Positions 56,872-64,000 of a DNA stretch of 64,000 nt are shown here, piece after piece. Position 1 is the stretch's first letter. Each line of letters begins with the position of its first letter. The notes below the pieces were generated by a model. The model was not told the origin of the DNA and did no database searches. It was given only the letters and a program-made list of their open reading frames with translations. Origin of the DNA: Acinetobacter modestus (GTDB lineage Bacteria; Pseudomonadota; Gammaproteobacteria; Pseudomonadales; Moraxellaceae); the NCBI RefSeq assembly GCF_014636095.1, contig NZ_BMDV01000003.1, positions 124,001 through 188,000 of the forward strand. Direction: 5' to 3'. A program made the translations under genes and the position numbers.

Positions 56872-58098
56872 ATGAAACGTACAGCCATAAAGAAACGTCC
56901 GCTTTCAGATACAACGCTTGCAGGACTTGAGCCTGAAGAAAAAGACTATCGAGAATTAGATGGTAGTGGCTTATATTTTCTCGTGACAAAGAATGGTACC
57001 AAGTCTTGGCAATTAAGATATAAAAATTCTAAGGGGACATGGACGTGGAAAGGATTGGGCCCGTATCCGCAAGTAAGTGGTTCATTGGCGCGAAAAAAAG
57101 CAAGTGACTTTTTAGAAGTACTGGCCAACGGCGGTGAAATAAAATCACAAGCTGAAATAAAGAAGGCTCAAATAGAACAACAAAATAAATTGTTCAAAAT
57201 TTTAATGGGCGAATGGTTGGATATAAAAAAACAATTGTGGGGCGAAAGTACCTATGAGCGTGCTGTTAAGTCTATAAATAAGCATCTCATTGGTAATTTT
57301 GGAGAAAGGGACTATACAACAATCACGCCTCACGAATGGTTAGCATTTTTTGAGGACCTACAAGATACAGGTATCTATAACCAGGTTGATAAATTAATTG
57401 GCTGGTGCAGAAGTGCATACGATAGAGCAAAATTTCAGAAGAAAATTATGTTTAATCCTCTAGAGGGGATCAATAAACAGCTTAACTCCAGTGATGGTAG
57501 CAATATGAAATATGTTGAAGTACATGAGCTACCACAATTGATTCACACAATCAGACAATATCCTATTCGTAGTACAGCAATTGGTTTGGAGTTATTTATT
57601 TTATTATTTCCCAGACCTGTAGAGCTGCGTTATGCAAAATGGGAGCATTTCGATTTTGATAATGCTGTATGGATCAAACCAGCCCAAATAATGAAGAAAG
57701 GGATTGCTCACGCCGTCCCATTGTCAAGACAGGTCATTATTTTATTAAGAGAGTTAGAGCAACTCCGAACAGAATCAGATTTTCTATTTCCTAGCCGTGA
57801 AAGCCTTAATGAACCTGTATCCGATAATACTTTTAACCAAGCCTTAAATCGTATGGGGTATAGAGGACGCCAGAATCCTCATGGTTTTAGACATATAGCT
57901 AGTACGGCGTTGAATAATAAATTTAGTGATAGAGAACAGGTCGTTGAATCTACTCTTGCTCATTTAAAAAAGGGAGTTAAGGGAGTATACGATAAAGGCA
58001 CACATTTTGAAGAACGTATAGACCTAATGCAATGGTGGGCAGATTACGTTGAAGAAATAACAGACGGTAAAATTATCCAATTCAAGAAGGCTGATTAA
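56872..58098 (+). CDS. P4-type tyrosine recombinase (integrase)
   Basis: A 408-residue site-specific recombinase. N-terminal DUF4102-like arm-binding domain (LDGSGLYFLVTKNGTKSWQLRYK), core-binding region, and C-terminal catalytic domain with Arg in LFPRPVELRYAKWEH, HGFRHIAST (H-x-x-R), and the tyrosine in KGVKGVYDKGTHFEER. It lies directly beside tRNA-Phe, which is its likely target. The start is ATG 56872 right after the dyad repeats, so transcription is probably autoregulated by proteins bound there. Confidence 0.93.
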   Translation: MKRTAIKKRPLSDTTLAGLEPEEKDYRELDGSGLYFLVTKNGTKSWQLRYKNSKGTWTWKGLGPYPQVSGSLARKKASDFLEVLANGGEIKSQAEIKKAQIEQQNKLFKILMGEWLDIKKQLWGESTYERAVKSINKHLIGNFGERDYTTITPHEWLAFFEDLQDTGIYNQVDKLIGWCRSAYDRAKFQKKIMFNPLEGINKQLNSSDGSNMKYVEVHELPQLIHTIRQYPIRSTAIGLELFILLFPRPVELRYAKWEHFDFDNAVWIKPAQIMKKGIAHAVPLSRQVIILLRELEQLRTESDFLFPSRESLNEPVSDNTFNQALNRMGYRGRQNPHGFRHIASTALNNKFSDREQVVESTLAHLKKGVKGVYDKGTHFEERIDLMQWWADYVEEITDGKIIQFKKAD

Positions 58099-58252
58099 TG
58101 GTCATAAATTCATTCTTGAGTTATTTAAAAGCTATATATGCTGAAATATGGATAAATATAATTTAATATGATTTCGTTGAGTCTAATGAGGCAAGTGAAA
58201 TAAGTCTTATCAGATTGACTTAACATTTCTTTAGATTCTGGGGCGGTGAATA

Positions 58253-58894
58253 ATGACTATAAATCATGATGGAATAGATGCTGAAATTGATATGTGGACT
58301 ATTAGCTATCTAAGCGCTCATTATAATTCTGAAGATGATTTGTTAAATGATTTTTATAATCTTTTTAATGCCATAGGTGTGCACGATGAAAAACTAATAC
58401 ATAAGTGTATGGTAGGCATTTTTAGAAGCAAAATTACTCCAACTTCAATTGTTGAGCTTGAAGAAAAACAAAATGAAATTATCGAAGAAATTAGAGAAGC
58501 CTCCAAGATTAAGTTAAATAATAGTATTTATATTTTATTATCAGATGCTTATGTAAAGTATCTTACATGGCATTATACTCTCAATGAAGAGAAAATTATT
58601 CCTGATGAAGAAATTGAAGATGCTATTAATGCTATTGATGAAATCTTTAGTGCAATAGGGAGAATTTATTCTCTTTTAGCATCTTGTAGTACTGTTTCAA
58701 GTGAAACAATACAATCATTGGGTGGGAAAAATAGAGCAAAAAAATATGATGCATATAAAAGTGAAATTTTTACCGAATGGGAGCAAGGGAATTTTCATAG
58801 TTATTCAAAATGTGCTAGGACATACTCTGATAAATTCGATTTAAATCCAAAAACAATAGAAACTTGGTTATCAAAAAAATATAAAAAATCATAA
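58253..58894 (+). CDS. Unrecognised satellite cargo protein
   Basis: 213 residues, very AT-rich and Glu/Ile/Lys-heavy compared with neighbours, predicted almost entirely helical. The only pattern I see is a possible helix-turn-helix near the C-terminus (SYSKCARTYSDKFDLNPKTIETWLSKKYKKS), like the recognition helix of resolvase or transposase-type DNA-binding proteins. GGCGGTGA precedes ATG 58253. It stands between integrase and the AlpA gene, the usual slot for accessory or defence cargo in such satellites. No function can be assigned. Confidence 0.75.
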   Translation: MTINHDGIDAEIDMWTISYLSAHYNSEDDLLNDFYNLFNAIGVHDEKLIHKCMVGIFRSKITPTSIVELEEKQNEIIEEIREASKIKLNNSIYILLSDAYVKYLTWHYTLNEEKIIPDEEIEDAINAIDEIFSAIGRIYSLLASCSTVSSETIQSLGGKNRAKKYDAYKSEIFTEWEQGNFHSYSKCARTYSDKFDLNPKTIETWLSKKYKKS

Positions 58895-58931
58895 ATTTAA
58901 AAAGTCATCTAAATTACAAGCATAATGCCCA

Positions 58932-58965
58932 TTGTTCTAGCATGATGGGTATTATGCTAGAACAA
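58932..58965. terminator. 12-bp perfect dyad after the cargo gene
   Basis: TTGTTCTAGCAT/ATGCTAGAACAA with a 10-nt loop, followed by CTATTTTTCTT. It may be the cargo-gene terminator; the palindrome could also be a protein-binding site. Confidence 0.65.
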
Positions 58966-58999
58966 CTATTTTTCTTAAAATAAAACAAACACATACTTA

Positions 59000-59023
59000 C
59001 TCATACATATTCATCTGTATGAG
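59000..59023. promoter_or_regulatory. Dyad in front of the AlpA-like gene
   Basis: CTCATACA/TGTATGAG with an 8-nt spacer, ending 9 bp before the GTG start and overlapping its ribosome-binding region (GAGG). A likely operator for repression of the rightward satellite operon. Confidence 0.6.
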
Positions 59024-59032
59024 GCTAAATAA

Positions 59033-59239
59033 GTGCAACCAATTCGAATTACTTACAATCAAGCCTGTGAACTTCTCAGTATCAAACGTGCTGGCTTACG
59101 ATTATTGATTCAACAGGATTCATCATTTCCAAGACCGATTAAATACGGTACATCAAAACAAGCACCAGTCTATTTCGATTATGCCGATCTTATGGCGTGG
59201 CATAACGCGCAGAAAACCAATACCGCGATAGAGGCTTGA
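59033..59239 (+). CDS. AlpA-like DNA-binding regulator
   Basis: A 68-residue winged-helix/MerR-like protein, ITYNQACELLSIKRAGLRLL then DSSFPRPIKYGTSKQAPVYFDYADLMAWHNAQK, matching AlpA/excisionase-type phage regulators. It starts with GTG 59033; GAGG is 9 bases upstream. First gene of a tightly packed rightward operon. In P4-like elements such proteins control integrase or the replication genes. Confidence 0.85.
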   Translation: MQPIRITYNQACELLSIKRAGLRLLIQQDSSFPRPIKYGTSKQAPVYFDYADLMAWHNAQKTNTAIEA

Positions 59240-59241
59240 TC

Positions 59242-59529
59242 ATGAAATACATTACTAAAGCAATAAGCCAATTATCAAAAGTCTCTCGTGGTCTAGATCG
59301 TTCACATCCTGAATATGAGCCAAAAGACCAAGATACATTAACCAATTACTTACGCCGTGCGATTAAAACAGTTCATAAGTTAGAGCGTAATCATGATGAC
59401 TTACAAACAGATGTTTGCACCATCCATAGCATGCTTACCTGTCTTTTGTCTGATGTTAAAGATAAGCACATCCCACATGAAGAAATTGTTAATCGATTAT
59501 TAGAGATTCTTAATGACGGTGATAGATAA
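59242..59529 (+). CDS. Small satellite protein, unknown
   Basis: 95 residues, helical, charged (MKYITKAISQLSKVSRGLDRSH...). No recognised domain. The start is ATG 59242, 2 bp after the AlpA stop and with GAGG upstream. It overlaps the next gene by 17 bp, as expected in a compact phage-type operon. Confidence 0.72.
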   Translation: MKYITKAISQLSKVSRGLDRSHPEYEPKDQDTLTNYLRRAIKTVHKLERNHDDLQTDVCTIHSMLTCLLSDVKDKHIPHEEIVNRLLEILNDGDR

Positions 59530-59893
59530 GGCTGATTTGCCTGTAGGAATGAGTGTTGAAGACTACAAGCATCTATCAAGTGATTGTCTACTTAAGCTTA
59601 GAACACAAGGTATTTACAGCAAAGAAGTTCAACAGTCTTTAAAACTGGTCCTAACACATGCTTCTGACTCTGGCCTCGAAAGCTTTTACCAGTGGGCAAG
59701 AGATTTAGGTTTTATTCCTCCAGTGTACGGTTACTTGGATGACGGTACACCAGTTTTTAATGCAAAAGTTACTGCCGAGCATACAGGTTTATCCATAGAA
59801 GCTGTGAATCAGCTTATCGAGATTTTAGCAATTAGACGAGAGCTACAAGGATTAGATGCGATTACGCCTGATCAAATAAATAGAGCTCAGTGA
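59513..59893 (+). CDS. Small satellite protein, unknown
   Basis: 126 residues. The middle resembles small phage proteins with DDGTPVFNAKVTAEHTGLSIEAVNQLIE, a possible HTH. It starts within the previous gene (17-bp overlap) and is followed 8 bp after its stop by the next ATG. No function assignable. Confidence 0.75.
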   Translation: MTVIDKADLPVGMSVEDYKHLSSDCLLKLRTQGIYSKEVQQSLKLVLTHASDSGLESFYQWARDLGFIPPVYGYLDDGTPVFNAKVTAEHTGLSIEAVNQLIEILAIRRELQGLDAITPDQINRAQ

Positions 59894-59901
59894 GAAAAGA
59901 A

Positions 59902-60117
59902 ATGCGTACCAGTCAAATTGAACAAGTTCTTGCTCATTTAAAGCAAGGCAATACGATTAGCCAAGCTGAGGCCATTAATAATTTTAATTGTTATCGGCTT
60001 AGTGCTGTGATTAAGCAGCTGCGTAATCAAGGTTATGAAATCATGACCCGATTAGAACCTAATTTAAAAAATAAAGGTAACCACGCACGTTATGAATTAA
60101 AAGAGGTGGCAGCATGA
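59902..60117 (+). CDS. Small helix-turn-helix protein
   Basis: 71 residues: SQIEQVLAHLKQGNTISQAEAINNFNCYRLSAVIKQLRNQGYEIMTRLE, a winged HTH pattern used by phage-encoded DNA-binding proteins. The start is ATG 59902, with GAGAAAAG upstream; its stop overlaps the next ATG (ATGA). It probably binds DNA within the satellite. Confidence 0.82.
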   Translation: MRTSQIEQVLAHLKQGNTISQAEAINNFNCYRLSAVIKQLRNQGYEIMTRLEPNLKNKGNHARYELKEVAA

Positions 60118-60746
60118 ATGCAGTAACCTACTTTGATTTTAGATTCAATGCCATTCGAGTTGTCTTAGATGAAAAAGGTGTGTCCAGTTTTGGGCATACC
60201 CATACCAATGGTAGTAAGCATGAGAAACATTTTAATGTTAAGCGTGACTGTGACGTGATGTTTAAAGAGCTTGAAATAGATGCACTCAAATTTGAGGGTA
60301 TCTATTTAGATAGTATGAATCGTCAACAAACTGAGTATTTATTGCCTCCTATAAATATAGCTATAAAACATGGGTATCCGAAATTTTTCACATACCCTCT
60401 TAAGGTTTTTCTCAATTTTGAGCTTTGCTTTGAAAACAAAAGCTTATCAAATATTTCTAGCTTAATACTTGCACTACGAAAAGTTCGTAGTTATAGTTAC
60501 TTCGCTTTGAGCAAAATCTCAAGGCTAGTCTTGGCAGACTATACCAATAAAGGCGTACATAGTCCGCATCGGGCTTTTTTTGTGCGTAATATCTCTATGC
60601 ATTCGCATGTTATGGCGAGGCTGGAGAGGGACATATTTATATGTGCAGGTTTCCTTTATTGCCTGTCTGCCAACCCTTTTCAGCTTTGCCACCTAAATTA
60701 CTTGGCAGTAACTGGCAAAGCTCCATTAAATAAAGGAGCGCATTAA
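60114..60746 (+). CDS. Ash-like satellite ORF overlapping a structured RNA
   Basis: A 210-codon frame. The N-terminal 80 residues (NAVTYFDFRFNAIRVVLDEKG...) look like an independent small protein. The C-terminal part, SPHRAFFVRNISMHSHVMARLER, resembles the Ash protein family of P4-like phages (HRxFFVR). Between these parts the DNA forms a chain of hairpins ending in a terminator, so the long frame may be a mosaic of a short protein, an RNA and an ash remnant. Translation of the full 210 codons is not certain. Confidence 0.6.
   Translation: MNAVTYFDFRFNAIRVVLDEKGVSSFGHTHTNGSKHEKHFNVKRDCDVMFKELEIDALKFEGIYLDSMNRQQTEYLLPPINIAIKHGYPKFFTYPLKVFLNFELCFENKSLSNISSLILALRKVRSYSYFALSKISRLVLADYTNKGVHSPHRAFFVRNISMHSHVMARLERDIFICAGFLYCLSANPFQLCHLNYLAVTGKAPLNKGAH
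60473..60582 (+). ncRNA. Candidate structured antisense-type RNA (C4/CI-like position)
   Basis: Four adjacent hairpins: ACTACGAA/TTCGTAGT (60473-60492), GCTTTGAG/CTCAAGGC (60505-60526), TAGTCT/AGACTA (60527-60542), and a compact terminator AGTCCG-CAT-CGGGCT followed by T7 (60562-60582). In P4 and P1 the short immunity RNAs (CI, C4) are made from the leader of the ash/epsilon-type region. Position and structure fit; sequence family was not verified. It lies inside the Ash-like frame. Confidence 0.5.
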
Positions 60747-60748
60747 TC

Positions 60749-61045
60749 ATGCCTAAAACAAATAATTTAGTTTCCGCATCTTCTACGACATTCCGTAGTA
60801 ATTCACCAGCTACATTTTTTGATAAACCTAAAGATGCCACTCCACAAGATTGCAAAGAAGTCGCTCAGACGTTGGTTGATCAAGCACGTTCAGTACTAGC
60901 AGTAATTAATAAACAAGATCCTGATACAGATTGGTTGTTTATCCAGATCGGGTTAATTCAAAATCTTTTATCTCAAGCAAGTGCAGCTATGTACATGCTC
61001 GATTTAGATCAAGTTGTCCTTATGACTCAGCGTGAGGAGGCTTAA
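60749..61045 (+). CDS. Small satellite protein, unknown
   Basis: 98 residues with a Ser/Thr-rich N-terminus then DCKEVAQTLVDQARSVLAVINKQDPDTDW, helical. AAAGGAGCG sits at good spacing before ATG 60749. It starts 2 bp after the Ash-like frame ends and 2 bp before the next gene begins. No recognised family. Confidence 0.78.
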   Translation: MPKTNNLVSASSTTFRSNSPATFFDKPKDATPQDCKEVAQTLVDQARSVLAVINKQDPDTDWLFIQIGLIQNLLSQASAAMYMLDLDQVVLMTQREEA

Positions 61046-61047
61046 TC

Positions 61048-61344
61048 ATGTCAAATAATAAGTCGATAAATACATATGATGCAGGTGACATGGCCGATGC
61101 TTATGCAAATGGGCGAGAATCATTGCAATGGCTTTCTACACTAATCGATCAGATTGGAAGTGAATTTGGGACTTTACAAACTATATGTAACGAACACGGC
61201 GTACATGAAGCTAAATTCAAGAAACTAAATAGTTTGCTTAATTTGGCTGATTTTTTGGCTTTAAATCGAATGGATAGCTTTGCTCGATTGAAAGAGATGT
61301 ATGACGAAGAATATGAGGAGGCAAAGCGTGAACGCGAAAAATAA
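61048..61344 (+). CDS. Small satellite protein, unknown
   Basis: 98 residues, helical and charged toward the C-terminus (MYDEEYEEAKREREK). GAGGAGG precedes ATG 61048. Its 3' end overlaps the start of the DUF3987 gene by 17 bp, and its last codons contain that gene's ribosome site. No recognised family. Confidence 0.78.
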   Translation: MSNNKSINTYDAGDMADAYANGRESLQWLSTLIDQIGSEFGTLQTICNEHGVHEAKFKKLNSLLNLADFLALNRMDSFARLKEMYDEEYEEAKREREK

Positions 61345-63466
61345 AGCCCCATTATTAATCACTGAAGATAATCAGATTTCCCAGAAACAACAAAGCCCAC
61401 TTATGGGAGTGGGCGAAGTTGCAAGCGATTCAATTATTGAAGCACTTGAAGATCAAACTAGAATTTTATTAAACGGCAATCCGTTAAAAAAAGCAATGGT
61501 TTTAATACATGGTGGTTGTTCACCTGAAGTACGCCGTTCAGTCATTGAGGATGCATCTCTATATGGTGAGTCAAGTCCTGAGGCCCTCTATGGTTTGGCA
61601 GTATTTGATCTATACAATGAGCATTTACAACCAACTGGGGCAGTATTTACCAACCCTACTATCGATGGGTTTAAGGATATTGTATTTGGTCATGGTGGTA
61701 TGTACTTCAATCGATGTAAGATCAATCAATTACCTTTACTTGTGACGGATGACCCGGTACTCGCATTTAAAACGGCGTATCCAGTTTATGCGCCGTATCA
61801 AGCAGACAAGATCAATTCATATCAGCTTAATGCATTACTAAAAGTACATCCTAATCTATGTGTAGTTGCTCCAATTCATCAAAAAGATGACATTCAACGC
61901 CGTTACACTGACTTTAACGTCAAAATGGTGTTTATTCCTGAACCTCCATTAATCGAAATGGCTCAGGATGAGCTGGATGACATGATTAAACAGGCTATTG
62001 AACAGGAAAAAGGCATTATCTGGGATGAAATTATCCCCTTGGATAGTTCAGGAACCAGTAAAGCTCAACCCTATCCATTGCACGCCTTACCACCTTTGTT
62101 ACAAGGAGCTGCTAAGGCAATTGCAGAGTATGTACAGGCACCAATTGCAATGACAGCTCAATGTGTCATAGGCGCAATTTCTCATATAGCTCAAGGTCAT
62201 GTGAATGCACCACATCAATTTAATACCCACGGCGAACCATGTAGTTTATTTTTACTGACTGAAGGGCAGAGTGGTAGCCGTAAAAGCACCAGTAAAGGAT
62301 TAGCTGACAAGGCTATTATGGAGTTTGAACGTGAAGCATATGATGAATACAAAGATGCTTATCAAGAGTGGAAAACAATACAGGCAGGGCTACCTAAAGT
62401 AGATCGAGAAGCATTCCTAGCTGAAAATCCACCACCGCATGACCCCAGCACATTATTTAGTGATGGCACGCTTGAAGCTGTTGCAGGTTTATTTATTGAT
62501 GGTGCGCTAAGAAATGCTTCTATTTCAAGTGATGAAGCTGGTCAATTCTTTGGTGGCCACACAATGAAAGGAGATACCAGGACTCAAGCATTGGGAAGCT
62601 ACACTAAATTATTCGATGATGGCTCTATTCAGCGGACTAGATCAAAGTCAAATTTAAACGGTAGTGGTAGGGCCTATGAAGTACGTTTGACATTTAATCT
62701 ACAAGGGCAGCATGAGGTCTTATCGGATGCACTTAAAGATGATGTACTGAGAGAACAAGGCTTTTTGCCTAGATTCATTCTTTCAGTTCCTGAAAATTTG
62801 GCAGGTACACGACTACAAGATAGCGATTTTGCAGATAAGTCGGCAAATCTGGACCATCGGTTAATTGCTTATTGGGAACGCTGTAAAACACTGTTAGACC
62901 CATGCCCGATGCCTTTTAATACCAATGCACAGGCATTGCAAGAGCGCCGTGTTATACAGCTAAGTAGTGAGGCAAAACAGATTGATTTAGCCTTTTACAA
63001 TGAGTGTGAGCAACAACAAGGCAAAGGTTGTAAGTATGAGCATATCCAACCATTTGCTAGTCGTGCAAGCCAATTGGCACGGCGATTAGCTACAGTATTT
63101 GCTTTCTTTCAAGGTGAGGGTGAAATCACAGAGAAAACCATGCAGGGCGCTTGTGACATTATCAAACACTCATTAGGTGAATGGTTACGCTATGCTGAGA
63201 TTGAGAGTAAAAAGGAGAGTGATGCACAGCATTTATTGAATTGGCTTATTAAAAAATGTGAGATGGACAATCAAACGCAAATGCTTTATCAATTGGTTCA
63301 AAGTCGCTGTATACCTAAATATCTTAGAAAAAAAGAAATATTCGAAATGACAACTAATGAATTGATTGTTACAAACCATATCGTAGTGTCTAAGGATGTT
63401 AAGCGACTTGTATTAATCAACCCTATCTTATTAAAAATAAATAAGAAGGGGAAAGTGGGAAAGTAG
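61328..63466 (+). CDS. DUF3987 (YfjI-like) replication-type protein
   Basis: 712 residues. A helicase-like P-loop, LLTEGQSGSRKSTSKGL (about residue 315), and the downstream PHDPSTLFSDGTLEAVAG and SSDEAGQFFGGHTMKGD blocks are typical of DUF3987. Proteins of this kind replace the P4 alpha primase-helicase in many satellites. The start is GTG 61328, with GAGGAGG six bases before it; ATG 61301 has no ribosome site. The last codons (KKGKVGK) are themselves part of the repeat array 63449-63656. Confidence 0.87.
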   Translation: MNAKNKAPLLITEDNQISQKQQSPLMGVGEVASDSIIEALEDQTRILLNGNPLKKAMVLIHGGCSPEVRRSVIEDASLYGESSPEALYGLAVFDLYNEHLQPTGAVFTNPTIDGFKDIVFGHGGMYFNRCKINQLPLLVTDDPVLAFKTAYPVYAPYQADKINSYQLNALLKVHPNLCVVAPIHQKDDIQRRYTDFNVKMVFIPEPPLIEMAQDELDDMIKQAIEQEKGIIWDEIIPLDSSGTSKAQPYPLHALPPLLQGAAKAIAEYVQAPIAMTAQCVIGAISHIAQGHVNAPHQFNTHGEPCSLFLLTEGQSGSRKSTSKGLADKAIMEFEREAYDEYKDAYQEWKTIQAGLPKVDREAFLAENPPPHDPSTLFSDGTLEAVAGLFIDGALRNASISSDEAGQFFGGHTMKGDTRTQALGSYTKLFDDGSIQRTRSKSNLNGSGRAYEVRLTFNLQGQHEVLSDALKDDVLREQGFLPRFILSVPENLAGTRLQDSDFADKSANLDHRLIAYWERCKTLLDPCPMPFNTNAQALQERRVIQLSSEAKQIDLAFYNECEQQQGKGCKYEHIQPFASRASQLARRLATVFAFFQGEGEITEKTMQGACDIIKHSLGEWLRYAEIESKKESDAQHLLNWLIKKCEMDNQTQMLYQLVQSRCIPKYLRKKEIFEMTTNELIVTNHIVVSKDVKRLVLINPILLKINKKGKVGK

Positions 63467-63656
63467 GAAAGTGATTTATTAAGTTTATGATATAAAACAC
63501 CTTTTAATATTCCCAACAATTTATAAAAAGGGAAAGTGGGAAAGTTATAACAGACAGACTTTCCCACTTTCCCTTTAGTAGATTTATAGAGGAAAGAATA
63601 AATTTTATAAATATCAATAGTATACTGGTTGATTTTCCCACTTTCCCGACTTTCCC
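63449..63656. repeat. Mirror-symmetric iteron array, candidate satellite replication origin
   Basis: Ten copies of an 8-bp unit (GGGAAAGT or its complement): three direct (63449-63472), two direct (63530-63545), two inverted (63558-63573), three inverted (63632-63656, first ATTTTCCC). The arms are symmetric around 63551-63552 to within 1-2 bp. The centre alone is a 19-bp perfect inverted repeat, AAAGGGAAAGTGGGAAAGT, with a 12-nt loop. It directly follows the replication-type gene, as an origin would. Confidence 0.65.
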
Positions 63657-64000
63657 ATAATTTAGATAAAAATATCAAACCCTTGAAATTTAGGAGTTGC
63701 TGCCATAGACCGATGCACAGAAAATACAGAATGAATAAAAATATCGCCATTACGAGGATATTTCTTACATCAATACTTTTTACACCCAGTCTATTAAGGC
63801 GCATTTCTGTATATCAATATGCTTTTGGATATCTGCTCAATCCAATTTTGGATTTACCGTTGAAATCAATAACAAAGACCGCCTAGGCAGTCTTAAGGGT
63901 TAGATTTTTAAATCCAGCTCTTTTTGATTGAATCATAACAAGCTTATTATGAATATAGATCCATCTTACGACCTTTGCCTATGGACTTCATTCTTTTACG
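63657..64000. other. Satellite sequence right of the repeat array, no confident gene
   Basis: On the minus strand 63662-63769 reads KKYPRNGDIFIHSVFSVHRS then MAATPKFQGFDIFI and stop, without a start codon; it looks like the C-terminal remnant of a protein. A palindrome-like AGACCGCCTAGGCAGTCT lies at 63880-63897. A rightward frame from ATG 63949 (MNIDPSYDLCLWTSFFY) is open to the window edge and may be the start of a further satellite gene. None of these is secure. Confidence 0.4.

Noticed and set aside
63298..63804. Long minus-strand reading frame across the repeat array
   Set aside because: It repeats KVGK and FPTFPF because it translates the iterons, and it overlaps the end of the DUF3987 gene; a shadow frame.

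Overview
The window is a stretch of gamma-proteobacterial chromosome that is almost certainly from the genus Acinetobacter. The supports are an AT-rich base composition, Acinetobacter-like neighbourhoods (glmM-pdxH-recJ, an MFS transporter beside ssb, uvrA, kup, and a split his set with hisB-hisH, hisA and hisF), small DUF805, DUF1304 and DUF4870 membrane proteins, and a P4-like satellite beside tRNA-Phe. The species cannot be fixed from this alone.

Layout. 1-3557: glmM (cut by the left edge), pdxH and recJ, all rightward. 3603-8479: a porin-like protein, prfB with its programmed frameshift, an ArsR-type regulator with an Old Yellow Enzyme, and a membrane SRPBCC protein. 8577-14550: waaA, rsmE, an MscS channel, DUF805 and acs. 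14606-18618: cysteine hydrolase and Lrp regulator, the sulfur-scavenging pair sfnG/msuE, and an orphan response regulator. 18737-26013: a second porin-like protein, a long AT-rich gap with a likely small RNA, a membrane diguanylate cyclase, a sigma-like orphan, and uvrA. 26381-35478: a TetR/oxidoreductase/DUF1304 group, tenA, a DUF475 membrane protein, a YajR-like transporter, ssb, and LysR/YcaC/pirin genes. 35908-40502: an FAD oxidoreductase/methyltransferase pair, then a small decayed island between tRNA-Thr and tRNA-Ser. 40625-56239: kup, a DRGH nuclease, aqpZ, an AraC regulator with a membrane hydroxylase, hisF, thrB, a DMT exporter with its XRE-cupin regulator, hisA, an RNase D-like nuclease, hisH and hisB.

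56349-64000: two identical tRNA-Phe genes followed by an integrated satellite that runs off the right edge. It has a P4-type integrase, an unrecognised cargo gene, an AlpA-like regulator, a tight cluster of small genes including an Ash-like ORF, a DUF3987 replication-type protein, and a striking symmetric array of 8-bp repeats that looks like a replication origin.

The most interesting items are the mirror-symmetric repeat array (63449-63656), the chain of hairpins ending in a terminator inside the Ash-like ORF (60473-60582), the methyltransferase/HNH pair flanked by decayed AlpA and integrase fragments (38290-40302), a duplicated hisF 3' tail enclosing a small gene with a premature stop (46920-47420), a candidate orphan small RNA (20098-20212), and a sigma-factor-like orphan protein (22495-23202).
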